37,164 bases of DNA from an uncultured Pseudomonadota bacterium. Its GTDB lineage: Bacteria > Myxococcota_A > Polyangia > Nannocystales > Nannocystaceae. The notes beneath the pieces were generated by a model, which saw only the letters and a program-made list of their open reading frames with translations, was not told the origin of the DNA and did no database searches. The translations under genes and the position numbers were made by a program. The DNA lies in the NCBI GenBank assembly GCA_913061055.1, contig CAJXVA010000031.1, positions 1-37,164 on the forward strand, in the 5' to 3' direction. Position 1 is the stretch's first letter. The number at the start of each line of letters is the position of its first letter. Positions 14,890 through 23,135 of this stretch are shown here, one piece after another.

Positions 14890-17766
14890 CTAAGGCGACA
14901 GCTTCGCGATCCACGACGCAGCGCCGGCACGCCCACCCACGATGAGCATGTCCGCCTCATCGACGAGCAGCGCAGTCGCGAAGTCTGTGCGCGTCGTGGT
15001 CGGCTCGCCGTACTGGCGGGTCCACAGCAGTTCACCTTGCGGCGACAGCTTCCACACCATGGCCTGCCAACCGCGGTCACCATCGAATGCCTCGCCAGCC
15101 ACCGCAATCCGCCCGACGGAGTCGATCACGACCCGCCTGGCCGCATCGTTACCAAAGCCCGGCTGGGGGAGTTTCGCCTGCCACAGAAGCTCGCCCTCCG
15201 AAGAGAACGCCATGCAGACCGGCCCGATCGCACTCCCCCGAAGCAAGCGGCCGCACGTCACGAGATTCTCCTCGTCATCAAGCGTGGCCCCCAGCATGAA
15301 GTATCGCGTCAGGATCTCCCGGAACTCGAACGCGGAAAGCTCGACGCCATCATCGTCGTAGCGGCTCACCCACAGCGAGGCCTCCGCCCCATAGTCTCGG
15401 GTCCCGACGACGACGTTGTCGCCCGAGGGAGCACGGAGCAGTGTGTACCCGTACCCCTGAGAGTCCAACCCGACGTCGTCGGAGACGCTCCAAACGAGCG
15501 CTCCGGCGGCATCGTAGCGACGCAACGCAAACGTGAGCTCCGCGGGGTCGGGATCGCCCGCCACCCCCAAAGAGCCTGTGACGAGGTGTCCCCCATCGCT
15601 CATGGCCATGACATCGCGCCATGACTGATCGAGGTCGGTGAACTCGTCTTCCGATTGCGCCCAGACGATCTCCCCTTGGGCATCGCACCGTACAGAAAGC
15701 GCAGCCCGCTGCGCATCCCCCTGCGGTTGAGACACTCCGACAATGTGAATGCCACCGTCATCCCCCACCGACACACCGTCGTAGGACGACCAGCGAACCG
15801 CCGGGTCGGGGTGTTGACGAAGCCACACCTCCTCGCCATCGGGCGTGAACTGAGCGACGAACGGCGCGGCGTTTTCGGCCTTGTCTTCGTACCACCCCAC
15901 CGCGATCACACTCCCGCCGGGGTCAAAGGCGAGGTCGGTGATCTGGCGTTCGGACTCTCGCGCGTGTTCCCAGACCGGTTCCCCCGACAACGTGCAGTCG
16001 GGATTGCAGCCGTCTCCCTCCACGTCGTTGCCGTCGTCGCACACCTCCCCCTTCTGCAAGACACCGTCCCCACAGCCGGGCTCGACCGCCTCTCCCGTGG
16101 ACGTCGAGTCTGCTGTGTCGCTGCTCGATCCGCTTGAACTCGAGGCGTCCTCGGAGAGCGTCGAGGAGTCAGGTTCGCTCGAGGATCCCGTGGTGCTCGA
16201 GGTCGAGGAGGTTTCGCTGCCATCGCCCGGCGTCGAGCTGGGGTCGGAGCCGCACCCGACGGCGGTCGACGCCGCAACGATCGCGGCCGCAGCCGAGACC
16301 CGGCGGCGACGCAAGAAGCCCCACAGGGGGATCACCAGCCACCAGGCGTCCCAAGGGGACGAGCCGTCCACCACGCAACCGCAGCCGGAGTCCCCGCTGG
16401 CAGAGGCGCCATCGGTCGCGCTCCCCGAGGAGCCCGACGACCCGCCCGGTTCAGGCTCACTGCCGCTGCTCGACCCATCGTCGTCGCCCTCGGTGCCATC
16501 CCCGCCCCCACCCTGCGAGGTGGAGGACGTCGCGTCCTCATCTTCGGGGCGCTCTGGCGGGTCGACATTGACCCCAAAGATCGCCTCCTGAGGCTCGGCT
16601 TCGTTCCCGGCACGGTCCACGCCCTCCGCCCGCACGGTGAACACCCCCTCGGGGAACTCGAGGTTGTCGAACGCGAACGGTGCCGCGTGATCGGTCGCCT
16701 CGAACACGACCTCGTCGCCGGAGAGGATCTGCAACGTCAGCGTCTCCACTCCCCAGCCCCCGTCATCGTCCACCTCCACCCGAACCGGGACGGTGACGGT
16801 CGATTCTCCGAAGTTCAGGTTGAACCGCTCGCCATCCGAGGGGCTCACCACCTCGAGCAGGGGCGCGGAGGTGTCGACGAGATCGGGGTCGAAGGGGTCG
16901 CCGCAGCTCGAGATCTCGGCCACCGACGGCCCGAAGGAACACCCTGCCGCCCAGGTGCCCGAGGCGTCGGCAGGATCGCCGGGGAGTCCGGCGCACTGTG
17001 GTCCAGGATTCCAGCGACCGTCTCCGTCGTGACACGGGGTGATGTCGATGTTGCTGTCGCTTTCGATCCACGCGAGCCCGTTGTGGATCATGGAGTAGTA
17101 GGTCCCGATCCCGCAGCCCCCCTGCCCCCAAGAGGCGATGCCGAACACGCGCCACGAGCCGTCCTCCAACTGCACCAACGCCGGCCCACCGGAGTCTCCA
17201 TTGCATGCACCGGCGGTCTCATCTCCGATGAAGACCTCATCCCACGAGAACGCCGTGATCTGCGTCTGCACCCAGCGCTTGATCCCATAGTTCTCTTCGG
17301 GGTCGTCGTTGATGCCGAATCCCACCAGCGTCACATCGCGGCCCTCCTGCAAGTACTCGTCGACCTCGCATCCCATCAGCGGTGGCACGGTCGGGATGTC
17401 CTCGATGGGCTCGGGGAGCAAGCAGTAGGCGAAATCGGTACCGACCCCCCATTCCCCGGTGGGATGGACGACGCAACGCTCCGGGATCACTTCCCGCGCT
17501 GTTTCGTCGATCGTATCCCCGAATCGGATGTATGGGACATCCTCGCCACAATGGGCGGCATAGATGACCACCTGCGGATGCACGAAGCTTCCGGTACACG
17601 ACCCCCCCATGCTGACCGCAGCCGGCCAACCGCAAGGGTCGACGACGTCGCCGCCAAGGATCGCATTTGGTTCGCGCCCCGAGTTCAGCGAGCCGGCCTC
17701 CGCGATCCCCGGTGCGAGCCACGTTCCGCACATCAGAGCTGAAAGCAAACCAAGGTGTCGGAACAT
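14890..17766 (-). CDS. trypsin-like protease, MYXO-CTERM-like anchor and lipoprotein propeller fused in one frame
   Basis: One 958-codon frame with an ATG at 17766 encodes a Sec signal (1-24), an S1-family serine protease (about 37-235; activation site NA|ILGG, catalytic His72, Asp111, Ser192 in GDSGGP, Cys57-Cys73 around the His), and a beta-sandwich segment (about 300-405). A Gly/Ser linker leads to a MYXO-CTERM-like tail: GCGC at 461-464, hydrophobic 472-485, then RRRR at 486-489. Normally a protein ends there. Here the frame continues with VSAAAAIVAASTAVGC, a lipobox at Cys505, a Ser/Thr linker, a Myxococcus Cys repeat (565-591) and a propeller. Gly186 occupies the S1 pocket position that is Asp in trypsin, so trypsin-like specificity is unlikely. 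The second half is a paralogue of 8717-10060. A TTG at 16314 could be an internal start. Confidence 0.85.
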   Translation of the reverse strand: MFRHLGLLSALMCGTWLAPGIAEAGSLNSGREPNAILGGDVVDPCGWPAAVSMGGSCTGSFVHPQVVIYAAHCGEDVPYIRFGDTIDETAREVIPERCVVHPTGEWGVGTDFAYCLLPEPIEDIPTVPPLMGCEVDEYLQEGRDVTLVGFGINDDPEENYGIKRWVQTQITAFSWDEVFIGDETAGACNGDSGGPALVQLEDGSWRVFGIASWGQGGCGIGTYYSMIHNGLAWIESDSNIDITPCHDGDGRWNPGPQCAGLPGDPADASGTWAAGCSFGPSVAEISSCGDPFDPDLVDTSAPLLEVVSPSDGERFNLNFGESTVTVPVRVEVDDDGGWGVETLTLQILSGDEVVFEATDHAAPFAFDNLEFPEGVFTVRAEGVDRAGNEAEPQEAIFGVNVDPPERPEDEDATSSTSQGGGGDGTEGDDDGSSSGSEPEPGGSSGSSGSATDGASASGDSGCGCVVDGSSPWDAWWLVIPLWGFLRRRRVSAAAAIVAASTAVGCGSDPSSTPGDGSETSSTSSTTGSSSEPDSSTLSEDASSSSGSSSDTADSTSTGEAVEPGCGDGVLQKGEVCDDGNDVEGDGCNPDCTLSGEPVWEHARESERQITDLAFDPGGSVIAVGWYEDKAENAAPFVAQFTPDGEEVWLRQHPDPAVRWSSYDGVSVGDDGGIHIVGVSQPQGDAQRAALSVRCDAQGEIVWAQSEDEFTDLDQSWRDVMAMSDGGHLVTGSLGVAGDPDPAELTFALRRYDAAGALVWSVSDDVGLDSQGYGYTLLRAPSGDNVVVGTRDYGAEASLWVSRYDDDGVELSAFEFREILTRYFMLGATLDDEENLVTCGRLLRGSAIGPVCMAFSSEGELLWQAKLPQPGFGNDAARRVVIDSVGRIAVAGEAFDGDRGWQAMVWKLSPQGELLWTRQYGEPTTTRTDFATALLVDEADMLIVGGRAGAASWIAKLSP
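16252..16386 (-). other. anchor-to-lipobox hinge inside the protease fusion
   Basis: These codons (residues 461-505) carry GCGC, a Trp-rich transmembrane stretch, four Arg and then a 15-residue hydrophobic stretch ending in the lipobox TAVGC. If both stretches span the membrane, the Arg cluster is cytoplasmic and both flanking domains are outside. The Arg cluster would serve as the stop signal of the first anchor and as the n-region of the second signal. Confidence 0.7.
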
Positions 17767-17922
17767 GGAGTTCTCATAACACGCAGCGAGCCCGCGGGCG
17801 GTCTCCGCGTGACGGCTCGGTGGGTACGCAGAAGATTCGTCTGACTGTGGAACAAACCAGGCCCACTGCGTGTCCTCGGGTTCCTCGAATGAACTCCGGC
17901 TGTCCAGACCGGTTCCTCGTCG

Positions 17923-18936
17923 TTAGAACACGACGCGCAGCTCAAACGCGACAGTCCAAGGGCGGGGACGCGCGAGCCGGACGAACCGGCTGTCGACCGT
18001 GTTGAGGTCCTCCGTTTGGTCGGACCAGTCCTCGCACTCCTCGACTCCATCTGGGGCCTGGCCATCGATCGTCGCGCAGACCTTTCCCGCGATGGCGAAG
18101 CTCTTGTCGTAGCGCAGGCCCAACGCGACGCGGTCTGTGACGTAGACCGGGATGCCTGCACCCAGGGTGGCTCCGGCTCCTGACTCCCAGTACTTCACCT
18201 CGCCGGAGATCCCGTCAACGTCTGCGACGTCGACGGCTCTGCGAAATCCGATGCCGACGGACGCGTAGGGGTCAAAACGGCCTGCGGCGATAGGGAAGAA
18301 CTGCAGGACCGGCCCGACGTGGAAGAAACGAGTACTCCCCGAAGCCTCAACGGTGAAGTAGATGTCCGAGTTTTCTGAGGCTGGTGTGTCGTACGTCCCG
18401 CCCGCCAGCGACGCGCTCGCCCCCACAGCGACAGTTCCCCAGCGGTAGCCGGCCTCGAACCGACCCGATCCCAGCGCTGCCATATGGCTGCACCACGTCC
18501 CGCAGTGTCCTGCGCCCACACTCACCGAGATGAACCCTCCCTCTCGGTTTGGGTTCTGAACGCTCGTGGGCTGGAGTTCCTCCTCGGCGTAGCCCGGTCG
18601 AGAGTCGAGTGGGGGCCGCTCGTCCTCGGTGACGTTCGCGACGGGTTCCGAGAGCGGCTCTGGATCATCTGCGACTGTCGCGGGCGTCGCTTCGGATGCC
18701 GCTTCGGGCTCAGCCGAGACCTCTGCCGCCGCGCCCGCCTGCGCTGCCGCCTCAGGCTCGACTTCAGTCGCGCTGCCGGTCTTGGGCGCCGCCGGTACGA
18801 CAACGTCTGACGCTTCCGCCTCCGGCGCGGGTGCAGCGTCCGTCGGTTCGACGTCCTGCGGCGGACTCGGTTCGGTTCGTGGTGCCAGGGGCACCGGCTG
18901 GCCGGCTAGCAGCACCGCTAGAATTGCAACATCCAT
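17923..18936 (-). CDS. outer-membrane beta-barrel-like protein with Ala/Glu/Pro linker
   Basis: The ATG at 18936 is preferred because a short hydrophobic signal (MDVAILAVLLAGQPVPL) follows; the upstream open frame to 19209 is not protein-like. Residues about 22-115 are a low-complexity Ala/Pro/Glu/Ser spacer. The C-terminal 220 residues alternate aromatic and small residues in strand pattern (FISVSVGAGHCG, FEAGYRWGTVAVGASASLAG, RFFHVGPVLQFFP, YASVGIGFRRAV, ATLGAGIPVYVTDRVALGLR, WTVAFELRVVF) and end in Phe, the usual C-terminal signature of outer-membrane barrels recognised by the BAM complex. Eight strands would fit an OmpA/OmpW-sized barrel. Two Cys pairs (CGTWC and C..EEC) are in loops. Function unknown. 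The gene lies 156 bases upstream, on the same strand, of the protease fusion gene. Confidence 0.78.
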   Translation of the reverse strand: MDVAILAVLLAGQPVPLAPRTEPSPPQDVEPTDAAPAPEAEASDVVVPAAPKTGSATEVEPEAAAQAGAAAEVSAEPEAASEATPATVADDPEPLSEPVANVTEDERPPLDSRPGYAEEELQPTSVQNPNREGGFISVSVGAGHCGTWCSHMAALGSGRFEAGYRWGTVAVGASASLAGGTYDTPASENSDIYFTVEASGSTRFFHVGPVLQFFPIAAGRFDPYASVGIGFRRAVDVADVDGISGEVKYWESGAGATLGAGIPVYVTDRVALGLRYDKSFAIAGKVCATIDGQAPDGVEECEDWSDQTEDLNTVDSRFVRLARPRPWTVAFELRVVF

Positions 18937-19022
18937 GTCCCGAGGACCTGTATCAGAACAAGCCCAGAGATGGGCGGGGAGATCAATCGCTGGGACGTGT
19001 GGGGCCGAGGTCAGACCCGGGC
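18937..19022. other. intergenic, no gene seen
   Basis: Together with the doubtful small gene at 19023-19334 this makes a 372-base stretch between two firm genes. It shows no promoter or hairpin that I can support. Confidence 0.35.
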
Positions 19023-19334
19023 TCAGCCGCACGCCTCGGAGATCGACGCCGCCGTTGCGTCCCGATCGAGGTCCGCCCTGGATACGTATTCGTCGCCGGT
19101 GACAACCGCCAATGTTCGGAGCCGCGCGGACCCTGGGCTTCGCGGCGGACCCATCGAAAAGCAGCACAAAACGACCCTCCCGGTGATCACGACGACCCTC
19201 TGGGGGCACTGGAAGGAGGCGAGCGGACGGGCGATGCGGGTGCAGACCGAGACGACCAACGACGCCTCATCCTCGCTGTACCGTTCCGCGACCCGCTCGA
19301 ACGACGGCCTACCGGCAGACCGTAGCGTCCCCAT
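19023..19334 (-). CDS. possible small protein, weakly supported
   Basis: A 103-residue frame starts at ATG 19334, overlapping the end of the propeller lipoprotein gene by 26 bases. GGGGAG lies five bases before the ATG, which is a good ribosome binding site. Third-position G/C is high but lower than in its neighbours. The translation (RPSFERVAERYSEDEASLVV, then a Cys/Val-rich centre, then GDEYVSRADLDRDATAASIS near the C-terminus) reads partly like a protein, with one hydrophobic stretch around residue 50. No signal peptide and no family. It may be the third gene of the cytochrome operon or a chance frame. Confidence 0.3.
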   Translation of the reverse strand: MGTLRSAGRPSFERVAERYSEDEASLVVSVCTRIARPLASFQCPQRVVVITGRVVLCCFSMGPPRSPGSARLRTLAVVTGDEYVSRADLDRDATAASISEACG

Positions 19335-20658
19335 CTCCTCTCCCCGCGTACAACACCCCGAACTTCCTCTGAACCTTCCGCCCCTTCGTGTACCGCGAGT
19401 ACTTCCCCGCGACCCACACGTCCCCCATCCCGGCCGCCTCCGCCTGCAGCACCTCCACCCGCGTCCCCTTCGGATCGGGCTGCTCCAAGGCGATCGGATG
19501 CCACGCTCCGTCGTCAGTGCGCGCATGCAAATCCCCCATCGAGTCCACGACCAGCGGGCTCGAGCCCTCGATGCCCGAGAGAGTCTTGACCTTCTCGATC
19601 GACTCTTTTTCCCACCCATTCTCGTTCTGGCGGAACACGCTGCCCCCGGACAAGAGCCACACGGATCCGTTCGCATCGACGGCCAAGTCCTTCACCCAGG
19701 TCCCGGCACCTTCGAGCTTCGTCAGCGCACCGTCCTGCAGACGATACAGCCCCACCCCGTACAGCGAGACGTACCCGTTGCCGTCGGGGTCCAGCTCGAA
19801 CTCGCCGCCCTCGATGCCGTCACCAAGCGCGGTGAGGGTCCCATCCAGGTCGTCAGGACTCCAGCGGGCCAGCCACCACTGGTCACATTTCGCCAGGGCG
19901 GTGACGGGGCCTTGCTCGGAGACGTCGACGGCACGTAGGGAGACACGTTTGCATCCGGGCTTGCTGCGGAGGATGTCGAGGGAGGGGCCCTTGCCCGAGC
20001 CACGGATCACGGGCAGACGGGTCTCGTAGGTGCCATTGCGCTTCCAAGCATCGACGAGGGCCAGCGTGGATCCATCGGCCCAGGGCCAGACACCGCCCCA
20101 CACGGCGTTGGGACCGAGCATGCGAATCATCGTCCACGATCCGTTCTTGCGCGAAGCAATGCGCACGCCGTCGATGTCGCGAAACGCGTAGTCGACGATT
20201 GCGAACAGATCGTCCGGCGAGCGCCCTGCGAACTGGACCAAGCGCCGCGGAGGGAAGCGCAGCGCCTCCCCCTCGAACGGCTGCGCCCAGGAGAGCTCAT
20301 AACGCAGATCCTGCGCCACGGTGCCGTCGGGGCCGATGCGCTGGATGATCGGGTCGAAGGCGGGATACCCCGAGCCCTGGTGAAACTCGTGGTGCACCGT
20401 GAACAGCTCGTCGCCCAGGATCTGAATGCTCGGGTAACGGCACTCGCCCCACGCGAACACCCGCACGGTGGGCGGATCGGCCGGCGCGATCGGCTTGAGG
20501 GCGGGCCCTGGTTGCGGCTGAGGTGTTGGCGCCTCTTCGACAACCTCAGGCGAGACTTCGTCGGACGCCAAGGCGTCGGTGCGCTCGGGAGGCGTGAGAC
20601 CCTGCCCCTCGGGGGCACAGGCGGTGAGCAGGACGAGGACGGTCGCGAGACGGTTCAT
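19309..20658 (-). CDS. propeller lipoprotein, coupled to the multiheme cytochrome gene
   Basis: The start ATG at 20658 overlaps the TGA stop of the upstream cytochrome gene (ATGA), a sign of translational coupling. The signal MNRLATVLVLLTAC is lipidated at Cys14 and followed by a short Pro/Glu linker. The 449-residue body contains propeller-like blades: DDLFAIVDYAFRD, ADGSTLALVDAW, GEFELDPDGNGYVSLYGVG, KDLAVDANGSVWLLSGGS and VVDSMGDLHARTDDG. The pattern A.VDA.G.VWLL is typical of two-component-sensor-like or NHL-type propellers. A C-terminal Lys/Arg-rich stretch (SRYTKGRKVQRKFG) precedes the end. A role alongside the cytochrome at the outer membrane is inferred from the coupling; there is no catalytic motif. 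Confidence 0.85.
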   Translation of the reverse strand: MNRLATVLVLLTACAPEGQGLTPPERTDALASDEVSPEVVEEAPTPQPQPGPALKPIAPADPPTVRVFAWGECRYPSIQILGDELFTVHHEFHQGSGYPAFDPIIQRIGPDGTVAQDLRYELSWAQPFEGEALRFPPRRLVQFAGRSPDDLFAIVDYAFRDIDGVRIASRKNGSWTMIRMLGPNAVWGGVWPWADGSTLALVDAWKRNGTYETRLPVIRGSGKGPSLDILRSKPGCKRVSLRAVDVSEQGPVTALAKCDQWWLARWSPDDLDGTLTALGDGIEGGEFELDPDGNGYVSLYGVGLYRLQDGALTKLEGAGTWVKDLAVDANGSVWLLSGGSVFRQNENGWEKESIEKVKTLSGIEGSSPLVVDSMGDLHARTDDGAWHPIALEQPDPKGTRVEVLQAEAAGMGDVWVAGKYSRYTKGRKVQRKFGVLYAGRGDGDATVCR

Positions 20659-21686
20659 GGGAGGGTGCCTTGGTACACAACGATGCGATCGAAGACGTGG
20701 GGAGCGTCGCGGTCGAACGTGACGTCGACGCGCTCGTAGGCGAGACGCCAGAGCACGGTGGAAGCATGGGCGTCACCCAGCTCGAAGCGGTGGACGGGCT
20801 CGAAGTCCTCACCGCCGACGCGGGTGTCGGCCCGCTCGCGCGCTTCCTTGAAGAAGCCGACCCGCTGAGTCTCGAACGCCCGCGTCAACGCCCGACGCTC
20901 CAGGGGTACGAGGCCCTCGGGCGTCACCGCATCGAGCTCGAGCAGCAGCCGCCGAAACGGGTCTCCTGTGGGAAACGTGTGCCCCACCCGGCCCAGGCTC
21001 AGCGTCAGCGTGACCACCTCAGCCTCGGGCCGCGCGGCGACAACCGACACCGCCGAGCGAAGCATGTCCGGGTCGCGCGACGCGATGAAGCCGTGGCTGC
21101 GCCGCACGGGCCCCACCTGCGGCATGTGGCAAGACTGGCAGCTCTCTCCGGCCAGCGCAGACCCGGCGTGCTCGATGAGCGTCGTCTGCATCATGAACCC
21201 GGGCTGCCGTTGGGACTCGAACTCATGACACCCTGCGCACGCCTGGGCGGTCGCAAACGCTGGGTCACGGACAACCGGATGCGGTGAAGGACCGCGCGAG
21301 AGCGCGTCCGGACTGCCGAGTACTGCCTCGCCCGGCAAGCCCATCTCCGCGGGGGCGTGGCATGTCACGCACGCCACCCCCATCGCCGCCTCCTGCGCCG
21401 AGGGCTCCGCCAGCGGATCGGCCTCGGGCGCGTGGCAACTGCGACACAGCGGGTTCGGCTCCCGCACGGAGGCGAAGTCGGCATCGGTCCACGAGCGCTG
21501 GTGTAGCGATCCGCTCCAAGTCTGCGCCACGTCCCGGTGGCACCGCACGCAGGCGGCGTTTCGAACGGCGCGAGAGGGCGACGGCGTGCGAGGGGTTGAG
21601 GACGTGACGCGGGGTTCGGTCCGGTCACACGCGGACAGGAGGGCCAACGCCAAGCAAACGACTCCGATCCGCATCACCAGGCTCAT
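20655..21686 (-). CDS. five-heme cytochrome c lipoprotein
   Basis: The open frame starts at 21773; ATG 21686 is chosen because it opens the lipoprotein signal MSLVMRIGVVCLALALLSAC (Cys20). An ATG four codons later is also possible. The 343-residue protein contains five CxxCH heme-attachment motifs at residues 46-50 (CVRCH), 81-85 (CRSCH), 106-110 (CVTCH), 150-154 (CAGCH) and 183-187 (CQSCH), with additional His at 62, 136 and 173 as possible distal ligands. The C-terminal 130 residues are a beta domain that includes VGHTFPTGDPFRRLLLEL, a motif often found behind multiheme modules. The product is expected to be exported, matured by the cytochrome c system and membrane-attached, passing electrons in respiration or to extracellular acceptors. 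It is coupled to the lipoprotein gene downstream. Confidence 0.9.
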   Translation of the reverse strand: MSLVMRIGVVCLALALLSACDRTEPRVTSSTPRTPSPSRAVRNAACVRCHRDVAQTWSGSLHQRSWTDADFASVREPNPLCRSCHAPEADPLAEPSAQEAAMGVACVTCHAPAEMGLPGEAVLGSPDALSRGPSPHPVVRDPAFATAQACAGCHEFESQRQPGFMMQTTLIEHAGSALAGESCQSCHMPQVGPVRRSHGFIASRDPDMLRSAVSVVAARPEAEVVTLTLSLGRVGHTFPTGDPFRRLLLELDAVTPEGLVPLERRALTRAFETQRVGFFKEARERADTRVGGEDFEPVHRFELGDAHASTVLWRLAYERVDVTFDRDAPHVFDRIVVYQGTLP

Positions 21687-21865
21687 GGCAAGTCTACCGC
21701 GACTGCGGGAATGGGACGCGGGAGGGCACGAGGAGTATTCCGATGGGACGGCGCTTCTTCCTATCGGACACAAGCCCGCGCCCGGGGACGCGATCCCCAG
21801 ACTCCCGCGGCTCGGGTTCGCGGTACGATGACCGCGTGCTGACTCCCCACCAGGGTCATCGTCCT

Positions 21866-23080
21866 ATGCTCCCCCTGTTGCTCGCGGGTCTGCTCGTCTC
21901 GGGCGCGTGCACAGACCAGCCCGCCTCGGCGGCCGAGTCGAGCGCGAGTACATCCTCGGACTCCGGCCCCCCCGGCACGAGCGACCCAGGCCCGACCACG
22001 ACAGCAGCGGGCTCCAGCAGCACCAGCGCCAGCCCTGGCGTCAGCACCAGCACCGGCTCTCCCGCTACCAGCAGCTCTGCAGAGACCAACCTGAGCACCG
22101 ACACCGGCGGGGACACCAGCACCGGCGATCCTCCCGACCCTGTGAGGCTGCCCTTGTGCGGCACCACGCCTCCCCCCGGAGCGACCCTGGCCCCCGAGCT
22201 CCCCTCATTCGGCGGCGGCGGGATGTGCCCGGTAATCGAGACCGACGGATCGCTCAACGTGATGAGCACCGGCGGTGGCGACCGGGAGTTCATCGCGGTC
22301 GTCCCCAGCGACTGGGAGCAGGGCGAACAGCTCCCGGTCATCGTGCTCTATCACTGGCTGGGCGCCTCGGCGCAGAGCTTCTACAACCGGGCCGAGGCCC
22401 AGGCCGCCGCCGACCACTACCGCTTCATCGCGCTGATCCCCGAGGGTCGCGAGATCGAGGACCTGGTGCCCTTCCGCTGGCCCTTCGCGGTCTCGGATCT
22501 CGACTTCCTGATGGATCAGGACTTCCAGTTTCTCGACGACATGCTCGCGTGCGCCCACGAACAGTTCGGGGTCGACAAGGAGTGCGTCTCGGTCATGGGC
22601 GTCAGTGCAGGCGCGATGTTCTCGAGCATGATCGCCTCTCGCCACGGCTCACGCATTGCCAGCATGATCTCGCTGTCGGGCGGCGTGGGCGGGCTCATCA
22701 AACCCTGGCAGGCTGCAGAGCACGTAATGCCAGCAATGGTGTTGTGGGGTGGTCGACAGGATTTCTGCATCGCGATCGACTTCGAGGTGGCCTCACTGCA
22801 GCTCGAGCAGGATCTCGAGGCGGGTGGCCACTTCGTGATGGAGTGCATCCACAACTGCTCGCACGCGACCCCGCCCTTCGAACCCGACGACCCCGAGCTG
22901 CCCACGTTCGCGCCCGCGTGGGAGTTCTTCCTCGACCACCCCTACTGGCTCGAGGACGGTGAGTCGCCGTACCAGTCGCTCCCTGCGGGACTGCCCGACC
23001 AGTATCCGGACTGGTGCGCGATCGGGGCCGGCAATGCCGACATTCGAGAGGGCGAGTGCGCAGGCTCCGAGTGCCAGTGA
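21866..23080 (+). CDS. exported lipoprotein esterase (PHB-depolymerase/feruloyl-esterase-like)
   Basis: The ATG at 21866 begins MLPLLLAGLLVSGAC, lipidated at Cys15, then a Ser/Thr/Gly linker to about residue 95. AGGG lies some ten bases upstream. The catalytic domain is an alpha/beta hydrolase: VIVLYHWLGASAQSFYNRAE carries the oxyanion loop, GVSAG at about 245-249 is the nucleophile elbow with Ser247, GGRQDFC near 295-301 supplies the likely Asp (299), and ECIHNCSHATPP near 326-337 the His (329 or 333). This arrangement resembles the secreted Esterase_PHB/LpqC group that includes poly(hydroxybutyrate) depolymerases and feruloyl esterases. Several Cys are present that could stabilise the exported fold. 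Substrate cannot be read from the sequence. Total length 404 residues. Confidence 0.86.
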   Translation: MLPLLLAGLLVSGACTDQPASAAESSASTSSDSGPPGTSDPGPTTTAAGSSSTSASPGVSTSTGSPATSSSAETNLSTDTGGDTSTGDPPDPVRLPLCGTTPPPGATLAPELPSFGGGGMCPVIETDGSLNVMSTGGGDREFIAVVPSDWEQGEQLPVIVLYHWLGASAQSFYNRAEAQAAADHYRFIALIPEGREIEDLVPFRWPFAVSDLDFLMDQDFQFLDDMLACAHEQFGVDKECVSVMGVSAGAMFSSMIASRHGSRIASMISLSGGVGGLIKPWQAAEHVMPAMVLWGGRQDFCIAIDFEVASLQLEQDLEAGGHFVMECIHNCSHATPPFEPDDPELPTFAPAWEFFLDHPYWLEDGESPYQSLPAGLPDQYPDWCAIGAGNADIREGECAGSECQ

Positions 23081-23135
23081 GTTCCTACCGCGTCGGGTGC
23101 TTGGGAGCGCTGAAGCGCGAAACGGGGCGTGGCCC

